Shown one piece after another: positions 1 to 9,757 of a stretch of 33,649 nt of DNA. Source of the stretch: Massilia psychrophila (lineage in GTDB: Bacteria; Pseudomonadota; Gammaproteobacteria; Burkholderiales; Burkholderiaceae_D). The notes under the pieces were generated by a model. It saw nothing but the letters and a program-made list of their open reading frames with translations, did not search any database and was not told where the DNA came from. The stretch covers positions 1 through 33,649 of the forward strand of contig NZ_PDOB01000042.1 of assembly GCF_002760665.1 (NCBI RefSeq), written 5' to 3'. The translations under genes and the position numbers were made by a program. Position 1 is the stretch's first letter. Every line of letters starts with the position of its first letter.

Positions 1-1179
1 CGACGCCGCGCGTGCCGACACCGGCCGCGCGGCGGGCGCCGAGGCTGGACGCGGCGCCGGCGCCACCGCCGCCGTGCCATTACCCGGGCGGAAAGCGAGC
101 ATGCGCAGCAACGTCATGGTGAAGCCGGCATATTCGTCCGGCGCCAGGCCGATCTCGTTACGGCCGTGCACCGCAATCTGGTAAAACAGCTGCACTTCCT
201 GCGCATCGAAAGCGCCAGCGAGACGCAGGATGTCGGCCAGTTCCGGCAAATCTTCCGGCACCGCCGCCGGCACCGATTGCGCCAGCGCGATCCGGTGCAG
301 CAAGGTGCCGAGGTCTTGCAGCGCGCCGTTGTAGGACAGGCTGCGGCTGGCCATCTCGTCGGCCACCGCCATCAGGTCGGCACCGTCTTGCGCCAGCAGT
401 GCGTCGAGCAGGCGCACCAGGTACGACTGGTCGAGCGCGCCCAGCATGCCCTGCACCGCTTCGAGGGTGACTTCGCCGGCGGCGTAGGCGATGGCCTGGT
501 CGGTCAGCGACAGCGCATCGCGCATCGAGCCGTGCGCGCCTTGCGCCAGCAGGCGCAGCGCCGGCTGCTCGAAGGCGACGCCCTCCTGGCCGAGGATATT
601 GTCGAGGTGGCTGATGATATGCCCCGGCGGCATCTGCTTCAAATTAAACTGCAGGCAGCGCGACAGCACGGTGACCGGGATCTTTTGCGGGTCCGTCGTC
701 GCCAGGATGAACTTGACGTGCGCCGGCGGCTCCTCGAGCGTCTTCAACATCGAATTGAAAGCGAAGTTGGTCAGCATGTGCACCTCGTCGATCATGTAGA
801 CCTTGAAACGCGCGTTCGACGGCGCGTACACCGCCTGGTCGAGCAGCTGGGCCATCTCGTCGACGCCGCGGTTCGACGCCGCGTCCATCTCTATATAGTC
901 GACGAAGCGGCCGGCATCGATCGCGGTGCAAGCATCGCACACGCCGCAGGGCGCGGCGGTGATGCCGCCGGTGCCGTCCGGGCCGATGCAGTTGAGCGCC
1001 TTGGCCAAGATCCGCGACAGCGTGGTCTTGCCGACGCCGCGGGTACCGGTAAACAGGTAAGCGTGGTGCAGGCGGCCGGTTTGCAACGCGTGCGACAAGG
1101 CGCGCACCACGTGTTCCTGGCCGACCAGGGTTTCAAAGTTGCGGGGACGGTATTTGCGGGCGAGTACTTGATAGGACAT
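1..1179 (-). CDS. dnaX: DNA polymerase III subunit gamma/tau, 5' part
   Basis: Clamp-loader ATPase of the replicative polymerase; the gamma/tau subunits load the beta clamp and tie the polymerase to the helicase. The start MSYQVLARKYRPRNF is typical of DnaX. A Walker A motif GTRGVGKT lies at residues 45-52, a four-cysteine zinc site at C64, C78, C81 and C84, and a DEVH Walker B motif in YMIDEVHML. After about residue 370 the protein becomes rich in Ala and Pro, as expected for the linker before the tau-specific domains. The C-terminal end lies beyond position 1. It is downstream of ffs on the same strand, a common pairing. Family assignment is very safe; whether a gamma-forming frameshift site exists cannot be seen here. 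Confidence 0.97.
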   Translation of the reverse strand, partial: MSYQVLARKYRPRNFETLVGQEHVVRALSHALQTGRLHHAYLFTGTRGVGKTTLSRILAKALNCIGPDGTGGITAAPCGVCDACTAIDAGRFVDYIEMDAASNRGVDEMAQLLDQAVYAPSNARFKVYMIDEVHMLTNFAFNSMLKTLEEPPAHVKFILATTDPQKIPVTVLSRCLQFNLKQMPPGHIISHLDNILGQEGVAFEQPALRLLAQGAHGSMRDALSLTDQAIAYAAGEVTLEAVQGMLGALDQSYLVRLLDALLAQDGADLMAVADEMASRSLSYNGALQDLGTLLHRIALAQSVPAAVPEDLPELADILRLAGAFDAQEVQLFYQIAVHGRNEIGLAPDEYAGFTMTLLRMLAFRPGNGTAAVAPAPRPASAPAARPVSARAAS

Positions 1180-1346
1180 GCTTGAATTTTACCGTAGATA
1201 GCGGACGCAGCGGGGAATCCCGCAGCCAAGACGGCGATTGTAACAAGTCGGACAGAGATCTGGCAGCGAACGGAGAATGCAGCGAAGAATCGATCTGCAC
1301 GCGACGCCGTAGCAACGCGCTGAAGGGATAAGGATAAATTGAAAGA

Positions 1347-1442
1347 GGCGAGCCTGATCTGCGGCACTCATGGTTAATAGCCGTGGCTGCTTCGTTCCCG
1401 ACCTGACCAGGTTAGCCATGCCACAATGCGCAGGGGCCCGCC
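1347..1442 (-). ncRNA. ffs: 4.5S / small SRP RNA
   Basis: RNA of the signal recognition particle, which binds Ffh and targets membrane proteins. Read on the minus strand, the region holds the hallmark apical loop sequence GGTCAGGTCGGGAACGAAGC followed by AGCC. The flanks fold back: GGCGGGCC near 1442-1435 pairs, with one G-U pair, with GGCTCGCC near 1354-1347, and the inner CTGCG...GGCATGG strand pairs with CCATGAGTGCCGCAG. A short T-rich stretch follows on the minus strand. Ends are set from the outer pairing and could be off by several bases. It lies between ubiD and dnaX. Confidence 0.93.
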
Positions 1443-1508
1443 AGCAGCCATTATAACCGAGCTGGCAGGATTGTGGAAACTCACAAAAACACCCCCGCAA
1501 CTACGCGG

Positions 1509-2993
1509 TCAGATGCCGAGTTCTTGCCAGATGGTGTCGATGCGCGCTTTTACTTCCGGCGTCATGGCGATCGTCGTGCCCCACTCGCGATTGGTCTCGC
1601 CTGGCCACTTGTTGGTGGCGTCGATGCCCATTTTGCTGCCAAGGCCGCTGACTGGCGAGGCGAAGTCGAGGTAATCGATCGGCGTGTTGTCGACCAATAG
1701 CGTGTCGCGCATCGGATCGACCCGGGTAGTGATCGCCCAGATCACTTCCTTCCAGTTGCGGATATCGACGTCCTGGTCGACGACGATGATGAACTTGGTG
1801 TACATGAACTGGCGCAAAAAACTCCAGACGCCGAACATCACGCGCTTGGCATGGCCGGCGTACTGTTTCTTCATCTGCACCACCGCCATCCGGTAGCTGC
1901 ACCCTTCCGGCGGCAGATAAAAATCGGTGATCTCGCTGAACTGCTTTTGCAGCAGCGGTATGAACACTTCGTTGAGGGCCACGCCAAGCACGGCCGGCTC
2001 GTCCGGCGGCTTGCCGGTGTACGTGGAGTGATAAATCGGATTGCGCCGCATCGTAATGCGCTCGATCGTAAACACCGGGAAGCTGTCCTGCTCGTTGTAA
2101 TAGCCGGTATGGTCGCCGAACGGACCCTCGAGCGCGTGCTCGTAGCCGGACGGATGGTTGGGGTCGGCCAGGATATGCCCTTCCAGCACGATCTCGGCCG
2201 AGGCCGGCACACGTAACTCACTGCCGATCGCCTTGACCAGCACCGTGCGGCTGCCGCGCAAGAGGCCGGCGAACTGATATTCCGACAGGCTGTCCGGCAC
2301 CGGCGTGACGGCGCCGAGAATGGTGGCGGGGTCGGCCCCCAGCACCACCGCGACCGGATACGGCTGGCCCTTGGTGGCGATCGCATGCTCGCGAAAGTCG
2401 AGCGCGCCGCCGCGGTGCGCCAGCCAGCGCATGATCACCTTGTTACGCCCGATCACCTGCTGGCGGTAGATGCCGAGGTTCTGGCGCTTCTTGTGCGGCC
2501 CCTTGGTCACCACCAGGCCCCAGGTAATCAAGGGCGCGGCGTCGCCCGGCCAACAGTGCTGGACCGGTAGCCGCGCCAGGTCGACATCCAGACCCTCCCA
2601 GACGATCTCCTGGCATTGGGCGCCGCGCACTTCCTTGGGCGACATGTCCCACACCGCCTTTACCAGCGAGCCCAGCCCCATCATGTCCTTGAAGCCTTTC
2701 GGCGGCTCCGGCTCCTTCAGGCGCGCCAGCACATGGCCGATCTTGCGCAGTTCGCCGACGTCGTTGGCCCCCATTCCCAGCGCCACCCGGCGCGGCGTGC
2801 CGAACAGGTTGCCCAGCACCGGCATCGTATGGCCGGTCGGATTGTCGAACAACAAGGCCGGACCGGCGGCGCGCAAGGTGCGGTCGCAGACCTCTGTCAT
2901 CTCTAAATATGGCGAAACTGGCAAGGAAACGCGCTTTAACTCATCGATTTCTTGTAATTGAGAAATAAAATCACGCAAATCGGAATAGTTCAT
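1509..2993 (-). CDS. ubiD: UbiD 4-hydroxy-3-polyprenylbenzoate decarboxylase
   Basis: Decarboxylates 3-octaprenyl-4-hydroxybenzoate in ubiquinone biosynthesis, using prenylated FMN supplied by a UbiX partner. The 494-residue product has the usual family length (E. coli UbiD is 497). It opens with [20 protein letters not shown] and holds typical UbiD blocks: [60 protein letters not shown] and [17 protein letters not shown]. The [11 protein letters not shown] block near residue 368 and the C-terminal [11 protein letters not shown] block are also standard. It lies alone on the minus strand upstream of ffs. No strong Shine-Dalgarno sequence is seen before the ATG, but the N-terminus matches the family well. 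Confidence 0.97.
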   Translation of the reverse strand: MNYSDLRDFISQLQEIDELKRVSLPVSPYLEMTEVCDRTLRAAGPALLFDNPTGHTMPVLGNLFGTPRRVALGMGANDVGELRKIGHVLARLKEPEPPKGFKDMMGLGSLVKAVWDMSPKEVRGAQCQEIVWEGLDVDLARLPVQHCWPGDAAPLITWGLVVTKGPHKKRQNLGIYRQQVIGRNKVIMRWLAHRGGALDFREHAIATKGQPYPVAVVLGADPATILGAVTPVPDSLSEYQFAGLLRGSRTVLVKAIGSELRVPASAEIVLEGHILADPNHPSGYEHALEGPFGDHTGYYNEQDSFPVFTIERITMRRNPIYHSTYTGKPPDEPAVLGVALNEVFIPLLQKQFSEITDFYLPPEGCSYRMAVVQMKKQYAGHAKRVMFGVWSFLRQFMYTKFIIVVDQDVDIRNWKEVIWAITTRVDPMRDTLLVDNTPIDYLDFASPVSGLGSKMGIDATNKWPGETNREWGTTIAMTPEVKARIDTIWQELGI

Positions 2994-3485
2994 CGGTTTT
3001 TATTTTTTCTTCAAGACGTTTGAGGTTGTTGGAATCGCCACCTCAAGTGGTTGATTTCACAGGACTTTGCTGCAATGCAGTATAAAAAGTAAGATCTAAA
3101 AGTTATAAAGATCGCACGTGCTAGTATTGACTTGGTATAAGCCAGCTTTTACAATTTGCGAACTTGATGAGTTTGGCACGTCCGGTCATGGCCCAAGGTC
3201 GCGGCCCGAGACGATGATTTTAGCCTTTTTCATACATTCACGGGGTCGGGGCCCCACATGGCATTTTAAGGAGTGTTTTCAAAAGGCGTCTGCCTTATTC
3301 CCCGAAAAAAGTTGTTCAGCCACTGGTCCAATACCACAGGGAACGACCAGCTTTAGCGAGCAATGACGGCGTTTAATCGCGCGCAACAGCGGCGATAGAC
3401 GATATTTCTGATGCACGGCATTCGATGTCCGATATGCGCTTTTTTGCGCCGTGGGACAGCTTTTACCGCGACAAAGGGGAATTCG
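2994..3485. other. Intergenic region with promoter and long leader
   Basis: About 490 bases with no convincing gene between divergent ubiD and the transglycosylase. It contains a near-consensus sigma-70 promoter at 3127-3155 reading to the plus strand, so the transglycosylase mRNA would have a leader of some 320 bases. The first part (about 2994-3130) is noticeably AT-rich compared with the rest of the window. I do not recognise a known riboswitch or small RNA family in it. Confidence 0.6.
3127..3155 (+). promoter_or_regulatory. Sigma-70 promoter for the transglycosylase
   Basis: TTGACT at 3127-3132 and TACAAT at 3150-3155 are separated by exactly 17 bases. Five of six bases match the consensus in each hexamer. 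It points toward the lytic transglycosylase, whose start is about 330 bases downstream. Confidence 0.7.
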
Positions 3486-4406
3486 ATGATACATCGTTTC
3501 AACGGGGCGACAGCAAAGCGCGCCCAAACAATGGCCAGCCAGCCAGTTACGTGGTCTTCCGTAACAAAAACAGCGCGTGGTCTTGCCACCACTGCACAAC
3601 ATACCTTGACCGTACTTGGTCTTTCGGCAGTCGCCATCGCGCTGGTGCTGTATGCCCGTCCCGATGTCGCCCTGCAGGTTTCCGAACTGATTGCACCGGC
3701 ACCGGCGGTCGTCGTGCAAGCTGGATCGGCGCCAGCACTGGCGTCGCTGATGGATGCACAAGCTGCGCCGTCCCCAGCGCTAGAGGCAAAACCGGCGCCA
3801 GCGTCGGCAACCATGACGGCCGATGAAAAGGCCATGCTGAGCAACAAGAAGCAGCAGCAGTTCGTCACCTCCTGGCTGTCTAAGCGTTATCGCGTGGCCG
3901 GCGACGCTGCCAACATGCTGGTGTCGACCGCTTACACGACGGCGCACGACATCAAGCTCGACCCCCTGCTGATCCTGGCAGTGATGGCGATCGAATCGGG
4001 CCTGAACCCGTTCGCCGAAAGCCCGGTCGGCGCCCAGGGGCTGATGCAAGTGATGTCGAAAATTCACCACGAAAAGTTCCAGAAGATGGGTGGCGTGCAG
4101 GCAGCGCTCAATCCCGTCGCCAACATCCGCGTCGGCGCACTGATCCTCAAGGATTACGTCACCCGCGGCGGCTCGGTCGAAGCGGGCCTGAAGACCTACG
4201 TCGGCGCCGCGGCCTTCGAAACCGATTCGGGCTACGGTTACAAGGTGCTCGCCGAGTATCGCCGGCTCAAGCAGGTCGCAACCGGCAAGCACGTGCCTAC
4301 CGTCACGCCCACCGCCCCTGCCCAGCAGGTCGCCAAAATGGCGCCTGCCGCGCCGAAGGCCGAATCGGCTCCGGTCGGCGTCAATGAGGTGGTTGCCGGC
4401 TTGTAG
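3486..4406 (+). CDS. Membrane-anchored lytic transglycosylase (SLT domain)
   Basis: Predicted murein lytic transglycosylase that cuts the MurNAc-GlcNAc bond in peptidoglycan, acting in the periplasm. I place the start at the ATG at 3486 (MIHRFNGATAKRAQT) because AAAGGGGA lies just upstream; an in-frame ATG at 3411 has no such site. The 306-residue product has one membrane segment at about residues 40-57 (LTVLGLSAVAIALVLYA), an Ala/Pro-rich linker, and a Slt-type domain from about residue 125. The catalytic glutamate is in AVMAIESGLNPFAESPVGA, followed by QGLMQVM. The C-terminus is a low-complexity Ala/Pro tail. Single gene with its own promoter and terminator. The exact physiological role cannot be read from sequence. 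Confidence 0.9.
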   Translation: MIHRFNGATAKRAQTMASQPVTWSSVTKTARGLATTAQHTLTVLGLSAVAIALVLYARPDVALQVSELIAPAPAVVVQAGSAPALASLMDAQAAPSPALEAKPAPASATMTADEKAMLSNKKQQQFVTSWLSKRYRVAGDAANMLVSTAYTTAHDIKLDPLLILAVMAIESGLNPFAESPVGAQGLMQVMSKIHHEKFQKMGGVQAALNPVANIRVGALILKDYVTRGGSVEAGLKTYVGAAAFETDSGYGYKVLAEYRRLKQVATGKHVPTVTPTAPAQQVAKMAPAAPKAESAPVGVNEVVAGL

Positions 4407-4434
4407 TCGTACAGCGGCGCCCGCGCGCCGGACG

Positions 4435-4468
4435 CAAAAAAGCCACCGGCATCTGCGGTGGCTTTTTA
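4435..4468. terminator. Bidirectional intrinsic terminator
   Basis: AGCCACCG at 4441-4448 pairs perfectly with CGGTGGCT at 4456-4463. It is followed by TTTTATTT on the plus strand and preceded by AAAAAA, which gives a T-run on the minus strand. It can therefore end both the transglycosylase transcript and the ribBA-ribH-nusB transcript. Confidence 0.88.
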
Positions 4469-4586
4469 TTTGGTGACGCGTGCGTTGCGCTTCGCTTCGG
4501 TCGTCCTGGCGAACGCGGGTGTCGCAAAAGGTCGCTGAACTCTGGAGCCGTCGTTTTCGCGTGTGCGAGGACGACAAGCGCTTAAA

Positions 4587-5057
4587 TTACCGCCGCGTAT
4601 CTTTGGCCACTTCCTCGCCGCGCAACCTCGGCGCCAGCTTGTCCAGCACCCCGTTCACATACTTATGTCCATCGATGCCGCCGAACGATTTGGTCAGCTC
4701 GACCGCTTCGTTGATCACCACCCGGTAGGGAATCTCCAGGTTGTTCTTCAGCTCGTACGCGCCGATCAGCAGCACGCCATGTTCGATCGGCGACAGTTCG
4801 CGTACGCCGCGGTCGATCAGCGGCGCGAACGCTTCGCGCAGCGATACCGAATCCTTGATCGCGCCGTACAGCAAGGCGGCGAAGTGGTCGGCGTCGGCTT
4901 TTTCAAAGCCGTGCGCGGCGCGGATGTTGTTGACGACAGTGGTCGCGTCTTCATTATTGAGCAGCCATTGATACAGTCCTTGCAAGGCGAATTCGCGCGC
5001 CCGGTGGCGGGGCGTGCGGTTCTTGCTCGGGTTGGCGTGCGGGGTCTTGTCTGTCAT
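4587..5057 (-). CDS. nusB: Transcription antitermination protein NusB
   Basis: All-helical protein that, with NusE (S10), binds boxA RNA and promotes antitermination on rRNA operons. The product is 156 residues. After a basic N-terminal tail (KNRTPRHRAREFALQGLYQW) come conserved NusB blocks: ADHFAALLYGAI, LSPIEHGVLLIGAYEL and IPYRVVINEAVELTKSFGG, ending in HKYVNGVLDKLAPRLR. It is the last gene of ribBA-ribH-nusB, the usual proteobacterial order, with 53 bases between ribH and nusB. Confidence 0.97.
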   Translation of the reverse strand: MTDKTPHANPSKNRTPRHRAREFALQGLYQWLLNNEDATTVVNNIRAAHGFEKADADHFAALLYGAIKDSVSLREAFAPLIDRGVRELSPIEHGVLLIGAYELKNNLEIPYRVVINEAVELTKSFGGIDGHKYVNGVLDKLAPRLRGEEVAKDTRR

Positions 5058-5110
5058 GGTGTACTTACCTGGTGTGCTTGCTGGTGATTCGATACGGTTG
5101 CTAAGTTTGC

Positions 5111-5590
5111 TTAATCTTCGTCGGCCTGCAGCTCTTCGAGCGCGAGCAGCAGGTTGGCCATTTCGACGGCGCAGCGCGCCGCTTCCGCGCCCTTCTCGGC
5201 CATGCGTGCTTCAGCCTGCTCGTCGTTCTCGGTGGTCAACACCGCGTTGGCGATCGGCATGCCGTAGTCGAGGCCGATGCGGGTGATGCCGGCGCCTGAC
5301 TCGTTCGAGACGAGCTCGAAATGGTAAGTCTCGCCGCGGATCACCGCGCCGAGCGCGACAAGCGCGTCGAACTGCTGGGTTTCCGCCATCTTCTGCAGCG
5401 CCAGCGGGATCTCGAGCGCGCCCGGCACGCTCACGTGCAGCACGTCCTCGTCGGCGACGCCCAGGTGCTTGAGTTCGGCCAGGCAGGACGACAGCAGCCC
5501 GTGCCCGACGTCGGCGTTAAAGCGCGCCTGGACGATGCCGATGCGCAGTCCGGCGCCGGTCAGATTGGTTTCATACGTTCCTACGGTCAT
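5111..5590 (-). CDS. ribH: 6,7-dimethyl-8-ribityllumazine synthase
   Basis: Condenses 5-amino-6-ribitylaminouracil with 3,4-dihydroxy-2-butanone 4-phosphate, the penultimate step of riboflavin synthesis. The 159-residue length is typical. Diagnostic blocks are [11 protein letters not shown] near the N-terminus, [38 protein letters not shown] and [20 protein letters not shown]. The catalytic histidine lies in the ETYHFE segment. AGGAGG sits six bases before the ATG. It is placed between ribBA, whose DHBP product is one of its substrates, and nusB. Confidence 0.97.
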   Translation of the reverse strand: MTVGTYETNLTGAGLRIGIVQARFNADVGHGLLSSCLAELKHLGVADEDVLHVSVPGALEIPLALQKMAETQQFDALVALGAVIRGETYHFELVSNESGAGITRIGLDYGMPIANAVLTTENDEQAEARMAEKGAEAARCAVEMANLLLALEELQADED

Positions 5591-5636
5591 GGCTGGCCTC
5601 CTGATGTTGTTTGGTAGTTTAGGTCAATACTGCGCT

Positions 5637-6749
5637 TCAGGCGCCCGGCTTGGCCAGGTAGCCGGTGACCTCGAGGTCGAAGCCGGTCATCGACGGCATC
5701 TTGCGCGGGCTCGCCAGCAACTGCATCTTGCCGACCCCGAGGTCCTTGAGGATCTGGGCGCCGATGCCGTAGGTGCGCAAGTCCATGCTGGCGGCGCGGC
5801 CCTGCGGCTTCATTAACGGCGCATCGAGCGCGGCGAACTGCGCGAACAGCTGCTCGGCCGACTCGCCGCAATTGAGCAGCACCATCACGCCGCGCTCCGA
5901 TTCCTTGATCGCCTGCATCGCCGACGTCATCGTCCACGAGTGGGTGGTGGCGCGGCTCTCGAGCAGGTCGAGGATCGACACCGGCTCGTGCACGCGCACC
6001 AGCGATTCGAGGTTCGGCGCCAAATCGCCATGCACCATCGCCAGGTGGGCCGCGCCGCTCGGCTTGTCGCGGAAGGCAATCAGGCGAAATTCGCCGAACA
6101 CGGTGTTCATCGGCCGTTCGGCGACGCGCTCGACCAGGCATTCGGTCTGTCCGCGGTAGTGGATCAGGTCGGCGATGGTGCCGATCTTGAGTTTGTGCTC
6201 TTTGGCAAATTCGAGCAGGTCCGGCAGGCGCGCCATGGTGCCGTCGTCGTTCATGATTTCGCAGATCACCGACGCCGGCGTCAGGCCGGCCATCTCGGTG
6301 AGGTCGCAGCCGGCTTCGGTATGGCCGGCGCGCATCAGCACGCCGCCCTTGACCGCCTTCAGCGGAAAGATGTGACCGGGCTGGACGATGTCGCTCGGCC
6401 TGGCACCCTTCGCCACCGCCACCTGCACCGTCTTGGCGCGGTCGGCCGCCGAGATGCCGGTCGTGACGCCTTCGGCCGCTTCGATCGAGACGGTAAAGTT
6501 GGTGCCGAACGAGGTGCCGTTACGCGACGTCATCATGCCGATGTCGAGCTGCTCGCAGCGCTCTTCGGTCAGGGTCAGGCAGATCAGCCCGCGCGCGTAC
6601 CGGGCCATGAAATTAATTGCTTCGGGAGTAACGAAGTCGGCGGCAAGCACCAGATCCCCTTCGTTCTCGCGATCTTCTTCATCGACCAGGATGACCATGC
6701 GCCCCGCGCGCAATTCGGCAACGATTTCCTGGGTGCTGGAGATAGACAT
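5637..6749 (-). CDS. ribBA: DHBP synthase with degenerate GTP cyclohydrolase II domain
   Basis: The N-terminal 200 residues are a complete RibB: 3,4-dihydroxy-2-butanone 4-phosphate synthase, with the acidic motif DEEDRENEGDLV at residues 23-34, FMARYARGLICL, and RAGHTEAGCDLTEMAGL. The remaining 170 residues have a GTP cyclohydrolase II fold signature (GEFRLIAFRD at the start, LRTYGIGAQILKDLGVGKMQLL near the end). However, the zinc cysteines and the RQEGRGIGL motif of real RibA are missing; see findings. So the protein probably supplies only the butanone phosphate branch. GAGGAA lies seven bases before the ATG. First gene of the ribBA-ribH-nusB block. I see no FMN riboswitch upstream. Confidence 0.94.
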   Translation of the reverse strand: MSISSTQEIVAELRAGRMVILVDEEDRENEGDLVLAADFVTPEAINFMARYARGLICLTLTEERCEQLDIGMMTSRNGTSFGTNFTVSIEAAEGVTTGISAADRAKTVQVAVAKGARPSDIVQPGHIFPLKAVKGGVLMRAGHTEAGCDLTEMAGLTPASVICEIMNDDGTMARLPDLLEFAKEHKLKIGTIADLIHYRGQTECLVERVAERPMNTVFGEFRLIAFRDKPSGAAHLAMVHGDLAPNLESLVRVHEPVSILDLLESRATTHSWTMTSAMQAIKESERGVMVLLNCGESAEQLFAQFAALDAPLMKPQGRAASMDLRTYGIGAQILKDLGVGKMQLLASPRKMPSMTGFDLEVTGYLAKPGA

Positions 6750-6937
6750 ATGAGATTCCTCAAGGACGGGCGGACGGGCAGACAGTACGCAATCCGCTAT
6801 TTTAAAGGATTTGGCGCCATCCGACCGGCTTTAGCCGCCAAAGCCCGGTCCGCCTGCCCGGATTTTTACGAGCCACGAGGAAATATTGCTGATAAACTAT
6901 TTTAAATCTCCCTTTCAAGCCCGCCGCGGCCTTCCCG

Positions 6938-9757
6938 ATGCTCAACCATTTGCAAAAAACGGTCTGCCTGGCAGCCCTCCTGATCGCCTGCACCACATCG
7001 GCGGCGGCCAAAATCAAGCTGTCCGACCCGATCCCGACAGGACCACAGGTAGTGATCGGCAAGCTGGAAAACGGCCTGACCTACTATATCCAACAGAACG
7101 GCAAGCCGGAAAAGAAGCTCGAACTGCGGCTGGTGGTCAAGGCCGGCTCGATCCTCGAGGACGACGACCAGCAGGGCCTGGCCCACTTCACCGAGCACAT
7201 GGCCTTCAACGGCTCGACCCATTTCAAGAAGCACGAACTGGTCTCCTGGCTGCAGTCGATCGGCGTCAAGTTCGGCGCCGACCTGAACGCCTACACCAGC
7301 TTCGACGAAACCGTTTACATCTTGCCGATCCCGACCGACAAGAGCGGCAACGTCGAACAGGGCTTTTTGGTACTGAAAGACTGGGCCCACGGCTTGACGC
7401 TGACCGACGCCGACATCGACATGGAACGCGCCATCGTGCTGGAAGAAGCGCGCAACGCCAAGGGCGCGGGCGAACGCATCAACAAGATCGTGATGCCGAA
7501 GATGTACAACGGCTCGCGCTACGCGCAGCGCCTGCCGATCGGCCAGGAAGACATCCTCAGGACGTTTAAGCCAGACGCCCTGAGGCGCTTCTACCGCGAC
7601 TGGTATCGCCCCGACCTGATGGCGGTGATCGTGGTCGGCGACATCGATCCGGCCAGGGCCGCGCAACTGGTCAAGGCCCACTTCGGCGGCCTGCGCAATC
7701 CGGTGCCGACGCGCGTGCGTCACGACAGCCCGATCCCGGTGCGCTCGAGCACGGAGGCGCTGGTCGCCACCGACCCTGAAGCGTCCGGCAACGCCGTGAT
7801 GATCCGCTATCCGGTGCGCGCGGCGCGCGACAAGGCGACCTTTGCCGATTACCGCGACAAGCTGGTGCGCTCGCTGTTCGGCGCGATGATGGGCAACCGC
7901 CTGCAGGAACTGGCGCAGCAAGCCAAGCCCCCGTTCATCGCCGGCGCCAGCGGCCAGCAGCACCTCACTGCGCGCTATGAAACCTACTTTTCGATGGCGG
8001 CGCTTGGCAAGGACGGCGCCGAGCCGGCGATCGCCGCGCTGGTGCAGGAAAACGAGCGGGCCCGCCGGTTCGGATTCAGCGCCCAGGAACTCGAACGCGG
8101 CAAGAAAAACCTGATGCGCACGTTCGAGCGCTTGTACGGCGAACGCGAGAAAACCGACTCGGACGCCTATGTCGGCGAACTGATTCGCAATTTCCTCGAG
8201 CGCGAAAGCGTCCCCGGCATCGAGAACGAATACAACTATGCGCGCGAACTCATTCCCGCCATCTTGCTCGACGAAATGAACCGTTACGCACGCGAGAACA
8301 TCCCCGTCGACACAGGCAAGCTGGTGTTGTACACCGGATCGACCAAGGCCGGAACCGCCGCGCCCTCAACTGAACAGCTGCTGGCGTGGGTGGACGCCGC
8401 CGCCAGGATCGAGCTGACCGCGCGCCAAGAAAAACCAATGGCGTCGGGCCTGATGGACACGCCGCCGGCAGCCGGCAGCATCGTCGCCGAATCGGCGAAC
8501 AAGGCGCTCGGACTGACCACCTTGACGCTGTCGAACGGCGTCAAGGTGATCCTCAAGCCGACCGACTTCGCCAACGAACAAATTTACCTCGGCGCCTTAC
8601 GCCCGGGCGGCATCACCCAGTTCGCGCAGCAGGACGTTGTCAACGCGCGCTATGCCAACGCAGTGGTCGCCGCCATGGGCATCAAGGACATGTCGCCGCT
8701 CGACGTGCAGAAGGTGATGGCCGGGAAAACGGCGGGGGTAACGACCGGATTCGGCCCGTATGTCGATTCGGTCGGCGGCTTTGCCGGCAGCACCGACATC
8801 GACAGCATGCTGCAGATGCTGTACCTCAAATTTACCAACGTGCGGCGCGACGAGGACTTGTTCACCTCCTTCCTCGGCAAGCAGGTCGAAGGCGCGCGCA
8901 ACGTCATGGCGCAGCCGCAGGCGGTATTTGCCGACGCCGTCGTCACCGCGATGTACGGCGCCAGCCCGTGGCCACAGCGCCCGCCGCGCCCTGACGACTT
9001 CGCCAAACTGAACCTCGAGCGCGCCATCGCCCTCTACAAGGATCGCTTCACCAGCGCCAGCGGCATGACCTTCATCATGGTCGGCAATTTCGACGTCGCC
9101 AAAGTCAGGCCGCTGATCGCCACCTACCTGGCCAGCCTGCCGACGGCCAGCCTGCCGGTCAATGCCAACGACGTCGGCCTGCGGCCGGTGCGCGGCGTAA
9201 TCGAAAAAGCGGTGTTCAGCGGCTTTGAGGCGAAGAGCCAGGTGGCGATCAACTTCACCGGCGACGCCGTCTATTCGAGGCAAGCGGCGCTGCGGCTTCG
9301 CGCCCTGGTCGACGTGATGAACATCCGCATCACCGACGTCCTGCGCGAAAAACTCACGCTGATCTACGGCGGCGGCATGGGAGGCTCGCTCGAGCGCGTC
9401 CCGTACGGCCACTACGCGATCGGCGCATCGCTGCCGACCGGGCCGGCGAATGTCGACAAGGTGATCGCCGCCGTCTTCGCCGAAATCGCGCTGATGAAAG
9501 AGCAAGGCCCGCTTGCGGCGGACCTGGACAAAGTCAAGCAGAACTGGATTCAAGTACACCGCCGGTCGCTGCGCGAGAACGGCTATTGGATGGACCAGCT
9601 GCAGGCGGCGGTGCTGGAGGAAACCGATCCGGCCGTGATATTGACCTACGAGCAGCGCGTCGCGGCCATCACCGCGCAAGAGGTGCGCGATGCGGCGCGG
9701 CGCTACTTCGACCTGGACAATTATGTGCAGGTGGTGCTGTACCCGGAAAAGAAATAA
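6938..9757 (+). CDS. M16 family zinc metallopeptidase (four-domain, PqqL-like)
   Basis: Predicted secreted peptidase of 939 residues. Residues 1-24 form a signal peptide ending in TTSAAAK. The inverted zinc-binding motif HFTEH (H-x-x-E-H) is at residues 83-87, and the downstream ligand glutamate is likely in ERAIVLEEARNAKGAGE. The rest holds three further M16-type domains, including a second strongly conserved half from about residue 520. Length and layout match periplasmic PqqL-like proteases rather than the roughly 450-residue bipartite forms. It is transcribed away from ribBA and toward the rhodopsin set, and is alone on its strand. I cannot name its substrate. No clear Shine-Dalgarno sequence precedes the ATG. 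Confidence 0.93.
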   Translation: MLNHLQKTVCLAALLIACTTSAAAKIKLSDPIPTGPQVVIGKLENGLTYYIQQNGKPEKKLELRLVVKAGSILEDDDQQGLAHFTEHMAFNGSTHFKKHELVSWLQSIGVKFGADLNAYTSFDETVYILPIPTDKSGNVEQGFLVLKDWAHGLTLTDADIDMERAIVLEEARNAKGAGERINKIVMPKMYNGSRYAQRLPIGQEDILRTFKPDALRRFYRDWYRPDLMAVIVVGDIDPARAAQLVKAHFGGLRNPVPTRVRHDSPIPVRSSTEALVATDPEASGNAVMIRYPVRAARDKATFADYRDKLVRSLFGAMMGNRLQELAQQAKPPFIAGASGQQHLTARYETYFSMAALGKDGAEPAIAALVQENERARRFGFSAQELERGKKNLMRTFERLYGEREKTDSDAYVGELIRNFLERESVPGIENEYNYARELIPAILLDEMNRYARENIPVDTGKLVLYTGSTKAGTAAPSTEQLLAWVDAAARIELTARQEKPMASGLMDTPPAAGSIVAESANKALGLTTLTLSNGVKVILKPTDFANEQIYLGALRPGGITQFAQQDVVNARYANAVVAAMGIKDMSPLDVQKVMAGKTAGVTTGFGPYVDSVGGFAGSTDIDSMLQMLYLKFTNVRRDEDLFTSFLGKQVEGARNVMAQPQAVFADAVVTAMYGASPWPQRPPRPDDFAKLNLERAIALYKDRFTSASGMTFIMVGNFDVAKVRPLIATYLASLPTASLPVNANDVGLRPVRGVIEKAVFSGFEAKSQVAINFTGDAVYSRQAALRLRALVDVMNIRITDVLREKLTLIYGGGMGGSLERVPYGHYAIGASLPTGPANVDKVIAAVFAEIALMKEQGPLAADLDKVKQNWIQVHRRSLRENGYWMDQLQAAVLEETDPAVILTYEQRVAAITAQEVRDAARRYFDLDNYVQVVLYPEKK

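Noticed and set aside
6750-6937. FMN riboswitch upstream of ribBA
   Set aside because: None of the conserved FMN aptamer segments is visible between ribBA and the M16 gene on either strand.
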